A DNA stretch of 64,000 bases from Tardiphaga alba (GTDB lineage: Bacteria; Pseudomonadota; Alphaproteobacteria; Rhizobiales; Xanthobacteraceae), in contig NZ_CP036498.1 in assembly GCF_018279705.1 (NCBI RefSeq), forward strand, positions 1,505,001-1,569,000, in the 5' to 3' direction. Both the position numbers and the translations under genes were made by a program. The notes beneath the pieces were generated by a model, which did not search any database, had not been told where the DNA came from, and saw nothing but the letters and a program-made list of their open reading frames with translations. Shown here piece by piece: positions 60,459 to 64,000 of this stretch. Positions within the stretch are counted from its first letter, which is position 1; every line of letters starts with the position of its first letter.

Positions 60459-61417
60459 CGCAACCTGCACCACGATCCTCTCGCTTTGCCGGCATGACCG
60501 GACGAGGCCTCGTCATCGCGACGGCGGTCGTCCTTGTCGCGGCGCTGCTGCCGCTGGGCCTGTCGAGCTATCAGGTCGGGCTCGCGACCGAAATCCTGAT
60601 CTTCGGTATCCTCGCGATGTCGATCGACATTCTTGCGGGCTTTGCAGGTCGCACCTCGCTCGGCCATGGCGCGATCTTCGGCGTCTCGACCTATGTGGTG
60701 GTGTATCTGACGGCCCAGGGCGAGATGTCGCCCTGGATCGCGCTGGTGCTCGGCGTCGCCGCCGCAACGGCGGTGGCCTCTGTCTTCGCACTGCTAGCGG
60801 TGCGAACCTCCGGCGTTTACTTCCTACTGCTCACGCTGGCGCTCGGCATGATCATCTGGGGCGTGTGCCTGCGCTGGACGCAGGTCACGGGCGGAGAGAA
60901 CGGCATGCGTGGCGATGTGCGTCCCGCCGCTCTGGTGGGACAAAGCGCCTTCTATTGGGCTGTGCTGGCCTGCGCGGCCGCGGTATCCTATGCGATGTGG
61001 CGCTTTGTGAATTCGCCTTTCGGTCTGACGCTTCGCGGTATTCGCGACAGTGAAAGCCGTATGCGCAGCCTCGGCTACAATGTGCCGCTGCATCTGTTCA
61101 TTGGCTTCACGGTGTCCGGTATCTTCGCCGGCATTGCCGGCGCACTCTATGCGATGTTCAACAATTTCGTTAGCCCATCGACCGTGGCGCTCGCCCAGTC
61201 GGTGGAAGGCGTTCTGATGATGATCGCGGGCGGTGTCGGCACGCTGTTCGGTGCGTTTGTCGGCGCGGCAGCCATCATCATCCTCGAGAACATTGTCAGT
61301 TCCTACACCGAGCGCTGGCTGATGGTGCTCGGCGTCACATTCGTTCTCATCATGATCTTTGCCCCGGAGGGCATCATCGGAAAGCTTCGCGCACTCACCT
61401 CGCGCAAGCCGCGATAA
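60455..61417 (+). CDS. livM: Branched-chain-type ABC transporter permease (LivM-like)
   Basis: A 320-residue permease. EILIFGILAMSIDILAGFAGRTSLGHGAIFG is the LivM signature (key GRTSLGHGA), and the coupling loop is LRGIRDSESRMRSLGYNV. It forms the second half of the channel with the LivH-like protein. Confidence 0.94.
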   Translation: MTQPAPRSSRFAGMTGRGLVIATAVVLVAALLPLGLSSYQVGLATEILIFGILAMSIDILAGFAGRTSLGHGAIFGVSTYVVVYLTAQGEMSPWIALVLGVAAATAVASVFALLAVRTSGVYFLLLTLALGMIIWGVCLRWTQVTGGENGMRGDVRPAALVGQSAFYWAVLACAAAVSYAMWRFVNSPFGLTLRGIRDSESRMRSLGYNVPLHLFIGFTVSGIFAGIAGALYAMFNNFVSPSTVALAQSVEGVLMMIAGGVGTLFGAFVGAAAIIILENIVSSYTERWLMVLGVTFVLIMIFAPEGIIGKLRALTSRKPR

Positions 61418-61461
61418 GTCGGTTTCACGTTTCAATCGGGTACTCACGAAAGGACTTCGAG

Positions 61462-62721
61462 ATGGATCGCAGACAATTTCTCAAGACCTCTACCGCCGCT
61501 GTTGCCGCAGCCGGCGTCGGCGCCGCTCCCTGGCGTGCAGCCCAGGCGCAGGCGACGCCGATCAAGATCGGCTTGCTCGCGCCACTCACCGGCGTGGTCG
61601 CCTCCGGCGGCAAGGAAATGGTCGAAGGCGTGCAGTTCTATCTCGACCAGGTGAAGAACGAGATGGGCGGCCGCAAGGTCGAACTCGTGATCGAGGATGA
61701 CGCATCGAATCCGGACACGGCTCTGCAAAAGGCCCGCCGCCTGGTCGAGCAGGGCAATTGCCACATGCTGATCGGAAATCTGCTGGCGAATACCGGTCTG
61801 GCCGTCGCCAACTACGTCAAGGGCACCGGTACGCCTTACTTCATTCCGATCATCGCGGCCGATGATCTCACCCAGCGGGCGCGCATCAAGAACGTGATCC
61901 GCGTTGCCGGCTACACGGCATCGGCATTCACTCATCCGTTCGGTGATTGGTGCCTGAAGCAGGGCTACAAGAAGATCGCGACGATCAGCCAGGATTACAC
62001 CTTCGGCCACGAACAGTGTGGCGGTCTCGCCCAGGTGTTCACCGAAGGCGGCGGCCAGATCGTGCAGCAGTTCTGGCATCCGCTGAACACGGCGGATTTC
62101 AGCCCCTATCTCGGCCAGCTCGCCGATCTCAAGGTCGATGCGATCTTCGCCATGGAGACCGGCGCCGATTCGACCCGCCTGATCCAGCAATATGCGTCCT
62201 TCGGCCTGAAGGGGAAAACGCCGCTGCTGATGGCCATGAACGGCACCGATCAGTCGGTGATCCGCACCATGGGCCCGGAATGCGAAGGCATCATCGCAGC
62301 CGCCCATTTCGCCGAAGGTTCGGATGTGCCGACCACGGCGAAGTTCTCGAAGGAATACGAAGCCAAATACGGCAAGATCCCGTCGCTATACGGCTTCTCG
62401 ATGTATTCCGGCATGATGTGGATCGATGCGGCGCTGAAGAAGGTGGGCGGCAAGGTCGAGGATCGCGAGGTCTTCATCGATACCGTGCTGAAAACCGAAC
62501 TCGACAACTCGCCACTGGGCAAGACCGTCAAGTTCGACGACTACGGCAATCCGATCTACGACGTCTATATTCGCAAGACCGTGAAGCGTGCGGACGGCAA
62601 GTTCTGGAACATTCCGATCGAGACCTATCCGAACGTCTCGCAGTTCTGGAAATATGATCCGGCGACCTACCTGAAGCAGCCGGCTTATTCGCGGACCTTC
62701 CAGGGCATCAAGAAAACCTGA
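61462..62721 (+). CDS. Branched-chain-type ABC transporter substrate-binding protein
   Basis: A 419-residue receptor. A Tat-type signal (MDRRQFLKTSTAAVAAAGVG) directs it to the periplasm. The mature part has PIKIGLLAPLTGVVASGGKEM, DDASNPDTALQKARRLVEQ, QDYTFGHEQCGGL and a late YGFSMYSGMMWIDAALKKV, all Peripla_BP_6 features. It is encoded between permease and ATPase genes of the same importer. Confidence 0.95.
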   Translation: MDRRQFLKTSTAAVAAAGVGAAPWRAAQAQATPIKIGLLAPLTGVVASGGKEMVEGVQFYLDQVKNEMGGRKVELVIEDDASNPDTALQKARRLVEQGNCHMLIGNLLANTGLAVANYVKGTGTPYFIPIIAADDLTQRARIKNVIRVAGYTASAFTHPFGDWCLKQGYKKIATISQDYTFGHEQCGGLAQVFTEGGGQIVQQFWHPLNTADFSPYLGQLADLKVDAIFAMETGADSTRLIQQYASFGLKGKTPLLMAMNGTDQSVIRTMGPECEGIIAAAHFAEGSDVPTTAKFSKEYEAKYGKIPSLYGFSMYSGMMWIDAALKKVGGKVEDREVFIDTVLKTELDNSPLGKTVKFDDYGNPIYDVYIRKTVKRADGKFWNIPIETYPNVSQFWKYDPATYLKQPAYSRTFQGIKKT

Positions 62722-62782
62722 TCTCCATCAACGCAGACATCGGAGCGCGGTCAGGCCGCGCTCCGCCTGACGGGAAACATAC

Positions 62783-63538
62783 GTGTCCGAACCGATCCTG
62801 ACGCTCAGCGATGTAACGGTGGCCTTCGATGCCTTGAAGGCGGTCGATGGCGTCAGCCTGACCGTGCCGCGCGGCCAGCGCCGCGCCATCATCGGCCCTA
62901 ACGGCGCCGGCAAGACCACTCTGTTCAATGCCATTGCCGGTGCACATCCGCCGACATCCGGCAAGATCACTTTCAATGGCCACGACGTGTCCAAACTGCC
63001 GCCACACCGGCGTGCTCAGCTTGGTATCTCGCGCACCTTCCAGATCACCAACCTGTTTCCCACGCTCAGCGTGCAGGACAACATGATGCTGGCACTGCGC
63101 GGATTGAAGCCGAAGAAGTTCTCACTGTTCGGTTCGCCTGATCCTGATGGGACGGAGGCGGCGCGTATTGCTGCCGCGCTGAAAGCTGCGCGCATTGCCG
63201 AGCGGGCAGACGTCATCGTCAAGGAAATGTCCTATGGCGAGCAGCGGCAGCTTGAGATCGCCATCGCGCTGGTGACGACGCCGACCATGCTTCTGCTCGA
63301 TGAGCCCGCAGCTGGTCTGTCGCCATCCGAGCGCTCGATGATCGCTGAGGTCATTCGATCGCTCGATCCCGCGATTACCGTGATCCTGATCGAGCACGAC
63401 ATGGATCTCGCGCTGGGCCTGGTCGATTTCGTTACCTGCATGTTCGAGGGCCGCGTGCTGGTGGAGGAGCCTCCGGAAGGAATCCGCCGCAACGCCAAGG
63501 TTCAGGAAGTCTATCTCGGGAAGCCGCGTCATGCTTGA
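62783..63538 (+). CDS. livG: Branched-chain-type ABC transporter ATP-binding protein (LivG-like)
   Basis: A 251-residue ATPase with Walker A GPNGAGKTTLF, signature MSYGEQRQLEIA, Walker B MLLLDEPAAGLS and the H-loop IEHDMDLALGL. The C-terminal LivG extension is present. GTG start at 62783. It overlaps the next ATPase gene by 8 bp. Confidence 0.95.
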   Translation: MSEPILTLSDVTVAFDALKAVDGVSLTVPRGQRRAIIGPNGAGKTTLFNAIAGAHPPTSGKITFNGHDVSKLPPHRRAQLGISRTFQITNLFPTLSVQDNMMLALRGLKPKKFSLFGSPDPDGTEAARIAAALKAARIAERADVIVKEMSYGEQRQLEIAIALVTTPTMLLLDEPAAGLSPSERSMIAEVIRSLDPAITVILIEHDMDLALGLVDFVTCMFEGRVLVEEPPEGIRRNAKVQEVYLGKPRHA

Positions 63539-64000
63539 AGTTCGCGATCTGCATAGCGGTTATGGTGATGCGGTCGTCGTCCGCGGCGTATCTCTCGATG
63601 TGAAGCCAGGCGAGATCGTGGCGCTGCTCGGCCGTAACGGCATGGGCAAGACCACGGTCATCCGTTCGATCATGGGCCTCGTGCCGCCACAGGTGCGTTC
63701 GGGAACGATCACGTGGCGCGGCGAAAGCCTGATCGGCATGCCCGCGCACGACATTGCCGGGCGAAAGATCGCCATCGTTCCGCAAGGGCGCCGGCTGTTT
63801 CCGTCGCTGACGGTGACCGAGCACCTGACCATGCTCAAGAGCGCGCGCGCCAAAGATGGCTGGACGCTCGATCGTGTGTTCGGAATATTCCCGCGTCTGG
63901 CAGAGCGCCGCAATCATCGCGGTGGTCAGCTGTCGGGTGGCGAACGCGGCATGCTGGCCGTCGGCCGTGCCCTGATGATCGATCCCGAACTGATCCTGAT
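63531..64000 (+). CDS. livF: Branched-chain-type ABC transporter ATP-binding protein (LivF-like), 3' end missing
   Basis: The first 156 codons of a LivF-type ATPase: VRDLHSGYGDAVVVRGVSL, Walker A GRNGMGKTTVI, Q-loop IVPQGRRLFPSLTV and signature QLSGGERGMLAVGRALM. The frame is open at the right edge just before Walker B. Only the truncation by the window is notable. Confidence 0.95.
   Translation, partial: MLEVRDLHSGYGDAVVVRGVSLDVKPGEIVALLGRNGMGKTTVIRSIMGLVPPQVRSGTITWRGESLIGMPAHDIAGRKIAIVPQGRRLFPSLTVTEHLTMLKSARAKDGWTLDRVFGIFPRLAERRNHRGGQLSGGERGMLAVGRALMIDPELIL

Noticed and set aside
59598..61447. Long minus-strand frames opposite the Liv permease genes
   Set aside because: Gln/Asp/Arg-rich antisense translations of transmembrane-coding DNA, a common artefact.
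1..64000. CRISPR array
   Set aside because: No series of regularly spaced repeats was seen; the repeats found are pairs or palindromes.

Overview
The window reads as chromosome of an alphaproteobacterium of the Hyphomicrobiales, most likely the Bradyrhizobium/Rhodopseudomonas/Tardiphaga group (Nitrobacteraceae). This is inferred from GC-rich core-like genes, the density of ABC importers, GntR/TetR/LacI-controlled catabolic clusters and Bug-type receptors, and repeats I associate with that group. No 16S or marker gene is present, so the genus is not fixed.

Layout. (1) 1-2954, minus strand: the 5' end of a periplasmic 5'-nucleotidase, an enoyl-CoA isomerase/hydratase and a DmdC-like acyl-CoA dehydrogenase. 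(2) 3206-3280: tRNA-Gln(TTG). A 17.9-kb integrated element (3233-21105) starts inside it and is bounded by a 48-bp direct repeat of the tRNA 3' end. The element looks lower in GC. It carries an AlpA-like HTH protein, a HUH-type Rep-like protein, small hypothetical and secreted proteins, an AlbA_2-STAND-TPR gene broken by a frameshift, a DUF4268 nuclease-like protein, a serine recombinase with candidate res repeats, a two-gene operon (DUF3696-type SMC/ABC ATPase plus an unrecognised partner), a secreted/membrane protein pair, and a P4-type tyrosine integrase. It is best read as an integrative mobilizable element with defence-like cargo. (3) 21.4-25.9 kb, minus strand: solute receptor, two GST-like proteins and an acyl-CoA ligase, divergent from a TetR gene with a 12-bp-arm palindrome between them. 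(4) 26.8-38.1 kb: a second TetR gene, an M20 amidohydrolase, a complete dipeptide-type ABC importer, a histone-deacetylase-fold amidohydrolase, a class III aminotransferase and a gamma-glutamyltransferase family protein. Together these look like import and breakdown of amides, peptides or acylated amines.

(5) 38.4-52.5 kb: a frameshifted FMN reductase, then a LacI regulator divergent from a long operon. The operon encodes maleylacetate reductase, amidohydrolase, 3-hydroxyisobutyrate-dehydrogenase-like enzyme, hydroxyquinol 1,2-dioxygenase, FAD-linked oxidase, a ribose-type ABC importer, YciI, a VOC protein and a Bug receptor. This is a hydroxyquinol (1,2,4-trihydroxybenzene) lower pathway joined to its own uptake system. 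(6) 52.6-54.2 kb: a tandem GrlR-like protein and a gene-poor stretch with a second copy of the tRNA-Gln 3' end and its downstream hairpin. (7) 54.2-64.0 kb: a GntR/FCD regulator divergent from an operon of an alpha/beta hydrolase, an isochorismatase-fold amidase, two PuuE-like deacetylases flanking a fumarylacetoacetate-hydrolase-fold enzyme, and a branched-chain-type ABC importer that runs off the right edge. This suggests uptake and hydrolytic opening of a cyclic amide or imide, or an N-heterocycle-derived compound.

Three genes (AlbA_2-STAND, FMN reductase, Bug receptor) each need a -1 shift, equivalent to one missing base in a short homopolymer, to restore the expected protein. They are either true pseudogenes or sequencing indels.
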